64,000 bases of DNA. Source: Dyella_A ginsengisoli (lineage in GTDB: Bacteria > Pseudomonadota > Gammaproteobacteria > Xanthomonadales > Rhodanobacteraceae). The stretch is from the NCBI RefSeq assembly GCF_044904665.1, contig NZ_JADIKM010000003.1, forward strand, positions 496,001-560,000. Direction: 5' to 3'. Numbering within the stretch: the first letter of the stretch is position 1; every line of letters begins with the position of its first letter. This document shows, piece after piece, positions 17,201 to 27,979 of this stretch. The notes beneath the pieces are model-generated. The model did no database searches and was not told the origin of the DNA. It saw only the letters and a list, made by a program, of their open reading frames with translations. The translations under genes were made by a program, and so were the position numbers.

Positions 17201-18391
17201 CTACGGCGTGGCCAGCGGCACGCTGACGGTGAAGCAGCTGCCGCGTCCCGGCCGCGAACGCAGCTGCACCGGATAGCCCAGCGTGTCGGCGGTGCGCCGC
17301 ACGATCCACAAACCCAAACCCAGCCCCTCGTTGCGCGCGTCGGCCTGCTGGAACGCGCCGAACATCTGTTCGGCCTGCGCCTCGTCCATGCCGATACCGG
17401 TATCGGCCACGGTGATCACGGCGTGGCTGCCCTGTCGCCGCGCGCCGACCAGCACCGAGCCGCGCGGCGTGTACTTCACCGCGTTGCCGACCAGGTTGCC
17501 GACCAGCGCCGCCAGCAGCGCGCGGTGGCTGTGCACGATCAGCGAGGTGGGCACGGCGCGCAGGTGCAGCCCCTTGAGCTCGGCCTGGCGACGCCAGCGC
17601 AGCAGCACCGGATGCAGCACTTCTTCCAGCGGCAGGTCGACCAGGGTGGGCAGCGTGGTGGTCTCGTCGTTACCCGACAGCGCGGCCAGATCGTCGAATT
17701 CATTGCCCACCTCGATCAGCGCGTCCTGCGCGATCTGCACCAGTTGTGCCGGGTCGGCGGCATCGCCGCGGCGCAGTTTCTCCAGCGCGTAGACGGCGGT
17801 GCGCAGCGGCGTGCGCAGGTCGTGGCCGGCGATCGCCATGATGCGCCCGCGGTAGTCGCCCGAAGCGCGCGCCAGCGTGAGCGTGCGGCGCAGCTCGAGC
17901 TGGCTCACCACCTGGCGGGCCAGTGCGCGCAGGCTGTCGAGCTGGTCCTCGCGCAGCTGGCGCGGGCGGTGATCGAGCACGCACAGCGCGCCGAGCGCCA
18001 CGCCATCGGGCGAGCGCAGCGTGGCGCCGGCGTAGAAGCACAGCGGCGGATCCCCGGTGACCAGCGGGTTGTCGGTGAAGCGCGGGTCCAACCGGGTATC
18101 CGGCACCACCAGCACGTCCTCCTGCAGGATCGCGTGCGCGCAGAACGAGCGGCTGATCGGCGTCTCGTTGACGCCCAGGCCGCGCTCGCTCATGAACCAC
18201 TGGCGGTCGTGGTCGACTAGGCTGACCAGCGCCACCGGCGTCTGGCACAGGCTGGCGGCGATCAGGGTGATGTCGTCGAAGCTGGCATCGGGTGCGGCGT
18301 CGAGCACGCCGTAGCTGTGCAGCATCTCGATCCGGCGGGTGTCGACGGGCGGCGCGCTGACCGGAGCGGCGGGGGAGGGCGTCCTTGGCAT
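17201..18391 (-). CDS. GAF-domain sensor histidine kinase
   Basis: 396 residues, no membrane helix, so cytoplasmic. An N-terminal GAF domain covers about 20-165 (LIAASLCQTPVALVSLVDHDRQWF, SFCAHAI, GALCVLD), then the dimerisation/phosphoacceptor helix with His190 in AIAGHDLRTPLR, then the HATPase with N-box LVGNLVGNAVKYT, G1 VADTGIGM and G2 GLGLGLWIVRR. The H-box reads GHDLRTP in place of the common SHELRTP. No response regulator is adjacent, so it is an orphan kinase; the signal is unknown. The gene diverges from ispG with 166 nt between starts. Confidence 0.93.
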   Translation of the reverse strand: MPRTPSPAAPVSAPPVDTRRIEMLHSYGVLDAAPDASFDDITLIAASLCQTPVALVSLVDHDRQWFMSERGLGVNETPISRSFCAHAILQEDVLVVPDTRLDPRFTDNPLVTGDPPLCFYAGATLRSPDGVALGALCVLDHRPRQLREDQLDSLRALARQVVSQLELRRTLTLARASGDYRGRIMAIAGHDLRTPLRTAVYALEKLRRGDAADPAQLVQIAQDALIEVGNEFDDLAALSGNDETTTLPTLVDLPLEEVLHPVLLRWRRQAELKGLHLRAVPTSLIVHSHRALLAALVGNLVGNAVKYTPRGSVLVGARRQGSHAVITVADTGIGMDEAQAEQMFGAFQQADARNEGLGLGLWIVRRTADTLGYPVQLRSRPGRGSCFTVSVPLATP

Positions 18392-18557
18392 GGCCGTTCA
18401 CGCTAGGGGCGGCGATGCGTGCGCGGCGTGACCTCGCCGCCGGCGCATCTTGACGACGCGTTTACAGATCGACGTGCCGCGCTGGGGCGGCCGGGAGGCT
18501 TGGGTTATTCTTGCCGCTTCGCCGCGACTCCCTGCGGCAGGCGTCATTCCGGTCCCC

Positions 18558-19817
<1,260 letters not shown>

Positions 19818-20497
19818 GGCGATGGGCGTCGATCGCGAGACGGCGATCCTGCGCGTCTGGCACGACCACGCCGCGCCATGGACGCGGGCGGTGCGCGAGC
19901 AGGCGATCGCCAGCCGCCGGCTGGTGACGGATGCGGCGATCGTCGAAGCGGTGCTTGCGTGGCGCCCGAAACGGATTATCGACGTGGGCTGCGGCGAGGG
20001 CTGGCTGCTGCGTGCGCTGGCCCGTCACGGTATCGAGGGCCTCGGCGTTGACGCGGTGCCCGCGCTGGTCGAGTCGGCCCGCGCGGCCAGCGGTGGACGT
20101 TTCCTCACCATGGACTACGCGGCAATCGCCACCGGTGGGCTGCACGAGCAGGCCGACGTGGTGGTGTGCAACTTCTCGCTGCTCGGTGGGGCGTCGGTCG
20201 ATGCCCTGCTCGGCGCAATCCCCGCGTTGCTTGCGCCGGGTGGCGGGCTGCTGATCCAGACCCTGCATCCGTGGAGTGCCTGCGGCGAAGGCGAATATCG
20301 CGACGGCTGGCGCGAGGGTTCGTGGGCCGGCTGCGGCGAGGGATTCGGCGAGGCGGCGCCGTGGTATTTCCGCACGCTGGCCGGCTGGATGCAGAGTTTC
20401 GCGGCGGCTGGGCTGACGCTGGAGTCGATGCGCGAACCGATCGATCCGCAGAGCGGCAAGCCCGCCTCGGTGATCTTCGTCCTGGTGCCGCGTTGAT

Positions 20498-21223
20498 TCA
20501 GGCCAGCGTGGCGGCGTCCATCGGCGTCACGCGTGTCCAGTCGGAAGACTCCAGCGGCTGGTAGGCCAGAGTGCGCAGCGCGGCCAGGTAGTCCGCCCGC
20601 GGCATCTCCTCGGCACCCAGCGACAGCAGGTGCGGGTTGGTCACCTGGGCGTCGAGCAGCGGGCAGCCCCAGTCGCGCAGCAGGCGGGCCAGCGCCAGCA
20701 AGGCCACCTTGGAGCCGCCGCTTTCGCGGCTGAACATCGATTCGCCGCTGAACAGGCGTCCGGACATCACGCCGTAGATGCCGCCGACCATCGTCGCGTC
20801 CCGCCAGACCTCGACGCTGTGCGCATGACCGCGGGCGTGCAGCGTGGCGTAGGCGTCGATCATCTCCGGGCTGATCCAGGTGCCGGGCTGGCCGTCGCGC
20901 GGCGCGGCGCAGGCGTGCATCACGCCGACGAAATCGCGATCCACGGTGACCTGCCAGCCACAGCGCGCCAGCAGCCGGCGCAGCGAACGGTTCGGTTGGC
21001 ATAGCTGCGCGGTGCGGAACACGCAGCGCGGATCGGGCGACCACCACAGGATCGGCTCGCCTTCGTTGAACCAGGGAAAGATGCCCTGCGCATAGGCCGC
21101 GCGCAGTCGCTCGGGCGAGAGGTCGCCGCCGAAGGCGAGCAGGCCGGAAGGCTCGTGCAGCGCCTCGGCGGGATCGGGAAAGCGCTCCGCCGGCCAGTGA
21201 TCCAGCAGCGGCAAGCGGATCAT
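20498..21223 (-). CDS. aat: Leucyl/phenylalanyl-tRNA-protein transferase
   Basis: 241 residues, the usual length. Aat adds Leu or Phe from tRNA to proteins with N-terminal Lys or Arg, marking them for ClpS/ClpAP (N-degron pathway). Recognisable: FPDPAEAL near 15, GLLAFGGDLSPERLRAAYAQGIFPWFNEGEPILWWSPDPR (about 27-66), TWISPEMIDAY, GGIYGVMSGRLFSGESMFSRESGGSKVAL and LDAQVTNPHLLSLGAEEMPR. Its ATG overlaps the stop of the upstream GNAT-like gene as ATGA, so the two form a coupled pair. Confidence 0.97.
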   Translation of the reverse strand: MIRLPLLDHWPAERFPDPAEALHEPSGLLAFGGDLSPERLRAAYAQGIFPWFNEGEPILWWSPDPRCVFRTAQLCQPNRSLRRLLARCGWQVTVDRDFVGVMHACAAPRDGQPGTWISPEMIDAYATLHARGHAHSVEVWRDATMVGGIYGVMSGRLFSGESMFSRESGGSKVALLALARLLRDWGCPLLDAQVTNPHLLSLGAEEMPRADYLAALRTLAYQPLESSDWTRVTPMDAATLA

Positions 21224-22377
21224 GCGATCTCGCCCGGATCGCGGCCGTGGGCATACGGGCTGTGCGCCTGCAGCTCCTGCGCGTAGGCCCGCACCGAGGC
21301 CGTCTCGTGCAGCAGCGCGTCGCGCACGGCGCGGCGGAACTGGGGATGCGCCAGGTAGTGGCGCGAGTGCGTGTGCACCGGCAGGAAGCCGCGCGCCAGC
21401 TTGTGCTCGCCCTGCGCACCGGGCTCGAAGCGCTGCAGGCCGTGGCGGATCGCATGCGCGATACCCTGGTAGTAGCAAAGCTCGAAATGCAGCCCCGGCA
21501 CCTCGACGCTGGCACCCCAGTAGCGGCCGTACAGCGTGTCGGTGCTCTGGATGAGCAGGGCCATCGCCACGATGGTGCCGCCGCCATCGCGCGCAAGCGC
21601 CAGCTGCACGGCATCGCCCAGCGTGTTGCCCAGCGCCAGGAAGAACGCCCGCGTCAGCGCCGCGTGGTTTCCCTTGGCGTCGAAGGTGTTTTCGTACAGC
21701 GCGTGCACGCGGCGCAATTCGTCGCGGCCGAGGCTGGCGCCGCCGCGCATCTCGATCTGCAAGCCGCTGCGCGCAACCTGCGCGCGCTCGTGCCGGATGT
21801 TCTTCCGCTTCTTGTGGCTGAGTGCAGCGAGGAAATCGTCAAAGTCCGCGTAGCCGCGGTTGTGCCAGTGGAACTGCACGTCGCTGCGCGCCAGCCAGGC
21901 GTCGTCGAAGGCGGGCAGCTCGTCGTCGAGCAGGAAATTGGCGTGCAGTGACGACAGACCGAGTCGGTCGACCTCGCCGCGCATCGCCGTGACCAGCGCC
22001 TGGCGCAGCATCGCGGCGTGGCGGCCGTTCCCGGCCAGCAGCCGCGGCCCGGTGACGGGCGAGTAGGGCACCGCATTGAGCAGCTTGGGGTAGTAGTCAC
22101 CACCGGCGCGCTCCCACGCGCTGGCCCAGCTCCAGTCGAACACGAACTCGCCGTGCGAGTTGCCTTTCAGGTAGAGCGGCGCGGCGGCGACCAGAGTGTC
22201 GCCTTCGTACAGGCCCAGGTGATGGGCCTGCCAGCCCCACTCGTTGCGGATGCAGCCGGTGGTTTCCAGTGCGGCGAGGAAAGCGTGCGAGACGAACGGA
22301 TTGTCGTCCGGCCGCAGGCTGTCCCACGCATGCGGCGCGATCTCGCCGATCGCGTCGTGGAAGCGTGGTTCGAGCAC
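21220..22377 (-). CDS. GNAT-fold protein, DUF482/peptidogalycan-biosynthesis type
   Basis: 385 residues of the DUF482 group, annotated elsewhere as peptidogalycan biosynthesis/recognition or GNAT acyltransferase. Marks: NPFVSHAFLAALE (about 26), HLGLYEGDTLVAAAPLYLKGNSHGEFVFDWSWA, YYPKLLNAVPYSPVTGPRLL, the basic LSHKKRKNIRHERAQV (about 187-202), and LHFELCYYQGIAHAIRHGLQRFEPGAQGEHKLARGF. Two tandem GNAT-like folds are expected, as in FemX enzymes. The acceptor is unknown. It overlaps aat by 4 nt and is preceded by trxB, same strand, 21 nt upstream. Confidence 0.88.
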   Translation of the reverse strand: MLEPRFHDAIGEIAPHAWDSLRPDDNPFVSHAFLAALETTGCIRNEWGWQAHHLGLYEGDTLVAAAPLYLKGNSHGEFVFDWSWASAWERAGGDYYPKLLNAVPYSPVTGPRLLAGNGRHAAMLRQALVTAMRGEVDRLGLSSLHANFLLDDELPAFDDAWLARSDVQFHWHNRGYADFDDFLAALSHKKRKNIRHERAQVARSGLQIEMRGGASLGRDELRRVHALYENTFDAKGNHAALTRAFFLALGNTLGDAVQLALARDGGGTIVAMALLIQSTDTLYGRYWGASVEVPGLHFELCYYQGIAHAIRHGLQRFEPGAQGEHKLARGFLPVHTHSRHYLAHPQFRRAVRDALLHETASVRAYAQELQAHSPYAHGRDPGEIA

Positions 22378-22398
22378 GGCCGGACTATTCCGCCGTGC

Positions 22399-23355
22399 TT
22401 ACTTCTGCTGTTCCAGCCAGCGCTCGGCGTCCAGCGCGGCCATGCAGCCGAAGCCGGCCGAGGTGATCGCCTGGCGGTAGACATGGTCGGCCACGTCGCC
22501 GGCAGCGAACACGCCCGGCACCGAGGTCATCGTGGCCATGCCGTTCTGGCCGCTGTGGGTCTTGATGTAACCGTCGTGCATGTCCAGCTGGCCCTGGAAG
22601 ATGCCGGTGTTCGGCGTATGGCCGATCGCCACGAAGAAGCCGGTGGCCTCGATGTCGCGGGTGGCCTCGCCGTCCACCGCCTTCACCCGCACGCCGGTGA
22701 CGCCGGAGTCGTCGCCCAGCACCTCGTCGATCGCGTGGTTCCACACCAGTTCGATCTTGCCGGTCTCGGCCTTGGCGAACAGCTTGTCCTGCATGATCTT
22801 CTCCGCGCGCAGGGTGTCACGACGGTGCACCAGGTAGACCTTGCGGGCGATGTTGGACAGGTACAGCGCTTCCTCCACCGCGGTATTGCCGCCGCCGACC
22901 ACCACCACGTCCTGCTCGCGGAAGAAGAAGCCGTCGCAGGTGGCGCAGGCGGACACGCCCTTGCCCTTGAACTTCTCTTCCGAGGCGATGCCCAGATACT
23001 TGGCGGTGGCACCGGTGGCGATGATCAGCGCATCGGCGGTGTACTCGCCGGAGTCGCCCTTGAGAGTGAAGGGCCGCTTGGACAGGTCCACCTGGTGGAT
23101 GTGGTCGAAGATCATCTCGGTATGAAAACGCTCAGCGTGCTCGGCCATTCGCTGCATCAGCATCGGACCCTGCAGGCCTTCAACGTCGCCGGGCCAGTTG
23201 TCCACCTCGGTGGTGGTCATCAGCTGGCCGCCCTGCTGCAGGCCGGTGATCAGCGTCGGCTTGAGGTTGGCGCGGGCGGCGTACACGGCGGCGGTGTAGC
23301 CGGCGGGGCCGGAGCCGAGGATCAGCAGGCGGCTGTGCTTGGGCGTTGCGGACAT
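22399..23355 (-). CDS. trxB: Thioredoxin reductase (NADPH)
   Basis: 318 residues. Transfers electrons from NADPH through FAD and a redox disulfide to thioredoxin in the cytoplasm. FAD site GSGPAG at 14-19, redox pair Cys137-Ala-Thr-Cys140 (SACATCDGFFF), NADPH site VVGGGNTAVEEALYLSNIA from about 152, and a second FAD contact VFAAGDVADHVYRQAITSAG. ATG 23355 is preceded by AAGGA at 8 nt; the frame stays open upstream without conserved residues. The gene diverges from ald. Confidence 0.98.
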   Translation of the reverse strand: MSATPKHSRLLILGSGPAGYTAAVYAARANLKPTLITGLQQGGQLMTTTEVDNWPGDVEGLQGPMLMQRMAEHAERFHTEMIFDHIHQVDLSKRPFTLKGDSGEYTADALIIATGATAKYLGIASEEKFKGKGVSACATCDGFFFREQDVVVVGGGNTAVEEALYLSNIARKVYLVHRRDTLRAEKIMQDKLFAKAETGKIELVWNHAIDEVLGDDSGVTGVRVKAVDGEATRDIEATGFFVAIGHTPNTGIFQGQLDMHDGYIKTHSGQNGMATMTSVPGVFAAGDVADHVYRQAITSAGFGCMAALDAERWLEQQK

Positions 23356-23575
23356 GAGATAATCCTTGGGTTTGCTGAACAGCTTTGATCGCTTTCGGCC
23401 CGGTGGCCAGCGGCACGTTGACGCGACCGATTCGGAAGAGGGAGGGCGGTGCTCTTGAGTCCGCAAGGATGGGGAAGCACACGGCCCGATTCAAGCGTTC
23501 CGCGGCTTTGCTTTCCCAACCCAAGCCGGCACTGCTTTGGTGCCGTCGCGACGAACTCCACAGGACTGCTTCCCC

Positions 23576-24634
23576 ATGCGTATCGGTATTCCTTCCGAAA
23601 CCAAGACCCTCGAAGGTCGTGTTGCCCTGGTGCCTGCTGCCGCCGCCGATCTGGTGCGCCGTGGCCACGAGGTTTTCATCCAGGCGGGCGCCGGCGAGAA
23701 GAGCGGCTTCTCCGACGAGGCCTACACCCGTGAGGGCATCACCGTGGTGCCGGATGCTGCGGCGCTGTACGAGAAGGGCGAGCTGATCGTCAAGGTGAAG
23801 GAGCCGATCGCCGGTGACCTGGCCCTGCTGAAGAAGCACCACCTGCTGTTCTGCTACCTGCACCTGGCCGCCGAGCCGGCGTTGACCCAGAGCCTGCTCG
23901 ACATCGGCCTGACCGGCGTGGCGTTCGAGTCGGTGGAGGAGAACGGTGGTCTGCCGCTGCTGTTGCCGATGTCGGTGATCGCCGGGCGCATCGCCACCCA
24001 GATCGGCACCACGCTGCTGCATCGCCCGCAGGGCGGCAAGGGCAAGCTGCTGGGCGGCATGGCCTCCACGCCGCGCGGCAAGGTGGTGGTGCTGGGCGCC
24101 GGTGCCGCCGGTGGCAACGCCGCCGCGCTGGCCGCCGCCGCCGGCGCCAACGTGGTGGTGTTCGACAAGCGCCAGGACCGCCTTGCCGAGATGATGGCGA
24201 TGGGTCCCAACGTCACCGCGCTGTACGCCTACGAGTCGTCCGTGGCCGAGGAAGTGCGCAACGCCGACCTGGTCGTCGGTGCCGTGCTGATTCCCAGCGC
24301 CAAGGCGCCGCGCGTGGTCACCGAGGACATGGTCAAGACCATGGAGAAGGGCTCGGTGCTGGTCGACATCTCGATCGACCAGGGCGGCTGCTTCGAGACC
24401 TCGCGCCCGACCACCTGGAAGGAGCCGACCTACGACGTGCACGGCGTGACGCACTTCTGCGTCACCAACATGCCGGGCGCGGTGCCGCAGACCTCGTCGG
24501 TGGCGATCTCGGCGGCGATCCTGCCGTACGTGCAGCGTCTGGCGACCGGCAACGAGTGGCGCCAGTTCGCTCCGCTGGCGGCCGGCATCAACGTCGACGG
24601 CGGCAAACTGGTGCATCCGGCGCTGCTGGGCTGA
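23576..24634 (+). CDS. ald: Alanine dehydrogenase
   Basis: 352 residues, slightly shorter than the usual 370. Catalyses NAD-dependent reversible deamination of L-alanine to pyruvate and ammonia. Substrate-site residues Arg15, Lys75 (VKVKEP) and His96 (YLHLAAE) are in place; the Rossmann motif is VVVLGAGAAGGNAA near 163, and DISIDQGGCFETSRPTT and HFCVTNMPGAVPQTSS are family signatures. A 220-nt region separates it from divergent trxB; a strong terminator follows. Confidence 0.97.
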   Translation: MRIGIPSETKTLEGRVALVPAAAADLVRRGHEVFIQAGAGEKSGFSDEAYTREGITVVPDAAALYEKGELIVKVKEPIAGDLALLKKHHLLFCYLHLAAEPALTQSLLDIGLTGVAFESVEENGGLPLLLPMSVIAGRIATQIGTTLLHRPQGGKGKLLGGMASTPRGKVVVLGAGAAGGNAAALAAAAGANVVVFDKRQDRLAEMMAMGPNVTALYAYESSVAEEVRNADLVVGAVLIPSAKAPRVVTEDMVKTMEKGSVLVDISIDQGGCFETSRPTTWKEPTYDVHGVTHFCVTNMPGAVPQTSSVAISAAILPYVQRLATGNEWRQFAPLAAGINVDGGKLVHPALLG

Positions 24635-24677
24635 TCGACGGCACCTGTCGCGGGTCGCCTGCCGACCAGCGCATCGA

Positions 24678-24704
24678 GGCCGGGCCTTCGGGTCCGGCCT
24701 TTTT
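24678..24704 (+). terminator. Rho-independent terminator after ald
   Basis: A 9-bp GC-rich stem (GGCCGGGCC / GGTCCGGCC, one G-T pair) closes a UUCG tetraloop and is followed by TTTTT. It lies 44 nt after the ald stop and isolates ald from ftsK. Confidence 0.92.
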
Positions 24705-24794
24705 CATGGCCGACGCCCCGTGCCGCGCGCTTCTGAAGGTGGGGCCGCCTGTGTAGACTTGGGCGAATACCTATTCTGATGGAAGCCCGACCCG

Positions 24795-27128
24795 GTGGCG
24801 CGTAGCGCGAACGTCAAGAAAGCCAAGACCCCCACGCCCGCCCTCAGCGACGAACTGAAGCGGCGCCTGCGCGAAGCCGGCGCGCTGCTGTTGCTGCCGC
24901 TGGCGCTGTACCTGCTGGTCTGCCTGTTCAGCTACAACGAGCAGGACCCGAGCTGGGGCCACGTCGGCACGGTGGAGCACGCGCACAACTTCGGCGGGGC
25001 GATCGGCGCCAACATCGCCAACCTGCTGCGCTACATCTTCGGCCTGGTGGCCTATGCGTTCCCGCTGCTGCTGCTGGTGCTGGGCGTGCAGGTGTTGCGC
25101 CATCGCGGTGAGCGGGCGGTGCATCCGTGGGAGCCGTCGCTGCGGCTGATCGGCTTCGTGTTCTTCTTCATCACGCTGCCGGCGTTGTTCGCGCTCAACG
25201 CCAGCCGCCCCGATCCGGTGATGCCGCAGGGCGTGGGTGGCGTGGCGGGGCAGTGGCTGGGCAACTCCCTGCTCAACGCGCTGGGTTCCACCGGCGCACC
25301 GTTGCTGCTGCTGGCGCTGTTCCTGATCGCGGTGACGCTGGCGACAGGCCTGTCGTGGTTCCGTCTGATGGACTGGACCGGCGCCATGGTGATGCGCCTG
25401 GTCAACTGGATCGGCGGCAAGCTGCGCGAGGCGCCGGCAGCGATGGCCGCCCGCCAGGCGCGCGGCGAGCGCGAGGTCGTGAAGAAGGCCGAGGCGGTGA
25501 AGCAGGCCAAGCGTGAGCCGGTGCGCATTGAGGCGCCGCCCACCCCGGTGGTGAAGAGCGATCGCGCTCGGCAGGAAACCCAGATTCCGCTGTTCGTCGG
25601 CGCCGCCCAGCCGGGCGAGCTGCCGCCGCTGTCGCTGCTGGACGAGGCGCCGCCGCAAGGCCCGGGCTATTCGGAAGAAACGCTGGAAGTGCTCTCGCGC
25701 CAGGTCGAGCTCAAGCTCAAGGATTTCCGCATCGAGGCCAAGGTGGTCGGCGTGTATCCCGGCCCGGTGATCACCCGCTTCGAGCTGGAGCCGGCGGCCG
25801 GCGTGCGCGGCTCGCAGGTGTCCAGCCTGGACAAGGACATCGCGCGTGGCCTGTCGGTGGTGAGCGTGCGCGTGGTCGACGTGATCCCCGGCAAGAACGT
25901 GATCGGCCTGGAGATCCCCAACACGCGCAAGCAGATCGTCTACCTCTCGGAGATCCTGCGTTCGGACAAGTACGACCAGATGAAGTCGCCGCTGGCGCTG
26001 GCGCTGGGCAAGGACATCGGCGGCAAGCCGGTGGTCACGGATCTGGCCAAGATGCCGCATCTGCTGGTGGCCGGTACCACCGGATCGGGCAAGTCCGTGG
26101 CGGTCAACGCGATGGTGCTCTCGCTGCTGTACAAGGCGAGCCCGAAAGACGTGCGGATGATCATGATCGACCCGAAGATGCTGGAGCTCTCGGTGTACGA
26201 GGGCATCCCGCACCTGCTGGCGCCGGTGGTCACCGACATGAAGGAAGCGGCCAACGCGCTGCGCTGGTGCGTGGCCGAGATGGAACGCCGCTACAAGCTG
26301 ATGTCTGCGGTGGGCGTGCGCAACCTGGGCGGCTTCAACAAGAAGGTGAAGGACGCCGAGTCCGCCGGCCAGCCGCTGCTCGACCCGCTGTTCCGGCCGA
26401 ACCCCGAGATGCCCAACCTGGCGGCCGAGCCGCTGGAGCCGCTGCCGTACATCGTGATCATCATCGACGAGTTCGCCGACATGATGATGATCGTCGGCAA
26501 GAAGGTGGAGGAGTTGATCGCCCGCCTCGCGCAGAAAGCGCGCGCCGCCGGCGTGCACCTGGTGCTGGCCACGCAGCGCCCGTCGGTGGACGTGATCACC
26601 GGCCTGATCAAGGCCAACATCCCCACCCGCATCGCGTTCCAGGTGTCGAGCAAGATCGACTCGCGCACGATCCTCGATCAATCCGGCGCCGAAGCGCTGC
26701 TCGGCCACGGCGACATGTTGTACCTGCCGCCGGGCACCGCCACGCCCGAACGCGTGCATGGCGCCTTCGTCGACGACCACGAGGTGCATAACGTGGTGGC
26801 GTGGCTGCGCTCGCAGGGCGCGCCGCAGTACATCGAAGGCGTGCTGGAAGAGGTGCAGGCCACCAGCGACGGCAAGTTCATCAACGACGCCGGCCTCCCG
26901 CAGGATGGCGAGGAAGGGGGCGACGCCGATACCCAGCTGTACGACAAGGCGGTGGCCATCGTCACGCAGACCCGGCGCGCCTCGATCTCCGGCGTGCAGC
27001 GCCATCTGCGCATCGGCTACAACCGCGCCGCGCGGCTGATCGAGCAGATGGAGGCCGACGGCGTGGTGAGCGCACCCCAGCACAACGGCAATCGCGAGGT
27101 GCTGGCGCCGCCGCCACCGAAGGGGTGA
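24795..27128 (+). CDS. ftsK: DNA translocase FtsK
   Basis: 777 residues, matching xanthomonad-type FtsK. Four N-terminal membrane helices (about 29-46, 80-98, 112-132, 163-184) anchor it at the septum; a short Pro/charged linker follows (E. coli has a much longer one). The alpha/beta motor has Walker A GTTGSGKS near 427 and Walker B YIVIIIDEFADMMM near 552; the C-terminal gamma winged helix (about 710-770, ISGVQRHLRIGYNRAARLIEQMEADGVV) reads KOPS sites. It segregates the terminus region and activates XerCD at division. The start is GTG at 24795. Confidence 0.97.
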   Translation: MARSANVKKAKTPTPALSDELKRRLREAGALLLLPLALYLLVCLFSYNEQDPSWGHVGTVEHAHNFGGAIGANIANLLRYIFGLVAYAFPLLLLVLGVQVLRHRGERAVHPWEPSLRLIGFVFFFITLPALFALNASRPDPVMPQGVGGVAGQWLGNSLLNALGSTGAPLLLLALFLIAVTLATGLSWFRLMDWTGAMVMRLVNWIGGKLREAPAAMAARQARGEREVVKKAEAVKQAKREPVRIEAPPTPVVKSDRARQETQIPLFVGAAQPGELPPLSLLDEAPPQGPGYSEETLEVLSRQVELKLKDFRIEAKVVGVYPGPVITRFELEPAAGVRGSQVSSLDKDIARGLSVVSVRVVDVIPGKNVIGLEIPNTRKQIVYLSEILRSDKYDQMKSPLALALGKDIGGKPVVTDLAKMPHLLVAGTTGSGKSVAVNAMVLSLLYKASPKDVRMIMIDPKMLELSVYEGIPHLLAPVVTDMKEAANALRWCVAEMERRYKLMSAVGVRNLGGFNKKVKDAESAGQPLLDPLFRPNPEMPNLAAEPLEPLPYIVIIIDEFADMMMIVGKKVEELIARLAQKARAAGVHLVLATQRPSVDVITGLIKANIPTRIAFQVSSKIDSRTILDQSGAEALLGHGDMLYLPPGTATPERVHGAFVDDHEVHNVVAWLRSQGAPQYIEGVLEEVQATSDGKFINDAGLPQDGEEGGDADTQLYDKAVAIVTQTRRASISGVQRHLRIGYNRAARLIEQMEADGVVSAPQHNGNREVLAPPPPKG

Positions 27129-27140
27129 GCCGTTGGGCCA

Positions 27141-27225
27141 CCCCGTAGGAGCGCACCCTGTGCGCGAACGCTCTGATGCGGATTCCGGTGAAAGGCTGTC
27201 GCGCACAGGGTGCGCTCCTACGGGG
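27141..27225. repeat. REP-like inverted repeat pair (GTAGGAG head)
   Basis: Two arms of 27 nt (27141-27167 and 27199-27225) are perfect reverse complements, separated by 31 nt. Each arm is itself a REP-like unit: head GTAGGAG, internal palindrome GCGCA-CCCTG-TGCGC, tail GA. The layout (two REPs head-to-head around a spacer) is that of a BIME/REPIN. It lies between the ftsK stop and lolA and could also act as a transcription or mRNA-stability element. Confidence 0.9.
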
Positions 27226-27275
27226 AACGGGGCGTCAGGCGACCGGGCGCGTGTCGGCGGTTAAGCCTTCCGCCT

Positions 27276-27281
27276 TACAAT
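27276..27281 (+). promoter_or_regulatory. Possible -10 element for lolA
   Basis: TACAAT matches five of six bases of the sigma-70 -10 consensus and lies 31 nt before the lolA ATG. No good -35 was seen at 17 nt (GTGTCG). Confidence 0.3.
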
Positions 27282-27311
27282 GGGCGCTCCATCCTGTGCT
27301 CCCGGTCTTCG

Positions 27312-27971
27312 ATGAAACCCATTCTTGCCTTCGCCGCCGCCTCGCTCTTCGCCCTGGCCGGCATGGCCCATGCCGCGACCGGCCCTGCACGCGCGCGTCT
27401 CGATGCCTTCGCGCACGACCTGCACTCGCTCACCGGCCACTTCACCCAGACCCTCACCGACGCCAATGGCAAGGCGGGCAAGGGCAGCGCCGGCACGCTC
27501 GCGTTGCAGGCGCCGCGCCAGTTCCGCTGGGAGACGCTGACGCCGTACCAGCAGACCATCGTCGCCGACGGCAGCCGTGTGTGGCTGTATGACCCGGAGC
27601 TGGAGCAGGTCACCGTGCGCAAGCAGAGTTCGGCCGAATCGCACAGCCCGCTCACCGTGCTCACCGACCTGAAGCAGATGGACAAGGATTTCGCCGTCAC
27701 CGAGCAGGGCGAGCACGACGGCCTGGCCTGGCTGCGCCTCACCTCGAAGGACAAGGATCCGCAGTTCGACTACGCCGACCTCGGCTTCGACGCGAACGGT
27801 CTGGCCCGCATGGTGTTCCGCGACCAGCTCGGTTCGACCACGCAGATCCGCTTTTCCGGCTGGCAGCGCAACGCGCCCATCGCCCCGGATACCTTCAACT
27901 TCGTGCCGCCGGCCGGCGCCGACGTGATCGGCGACCTGCCGGTGATCACCACCCAGCCGCTGAAGGACTGA
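27312..27971 (+). CDS. lolA: Outer-membrane lipoprotein carrier protein LolA
   Basis: 219 residues with a signal peptide (about 1-21, ending AHA). LolA is the periplasmic chaperone that receives lipoproteins from LolCDE and hands them to LolB. Family features: LHSLTGHFTQTLTDANGK (about 38), GTLALQAPRQFRWETLTPYQQTIVADGSRVWLYDPELEQVTVRK, and the C-terminal FVPPAGADVIGD. The ATG follows ftsK and the REP element; the ftsK-lolA order is usual in xanthomonads. The next gene begins 8 nt after the stop. Confidence 0.96.
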   Translation: MKPILAFAAASLFALAGMAHAATGPARARLDAFAHDLHSLTGHFTQTLTDANGKAGKGSAGTLALQAPRQFRWETLTPYQQTIVADGSRVWLYDPELEQVTVRKQSSAESHSPLTVLTDLKQMDKDFAVTEQGEHDGLAWLRLTSKDKDPQFDYADLGFDANGLARMVFRDQLGSTTQIRFSGWQRNAPIAPDTFNFVPPAGADVIGDLPVITTQPLKD

Positions 27972-27979
27972 CCGCCCGG

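Noticed and set aside
24771..27206. 811-residue ORF on the minus strand opposite ftsK
   Set aside because: Composition is His/Arg/Gln-rich shadow of the GC-rich FtsK gene; no domain or start signal.
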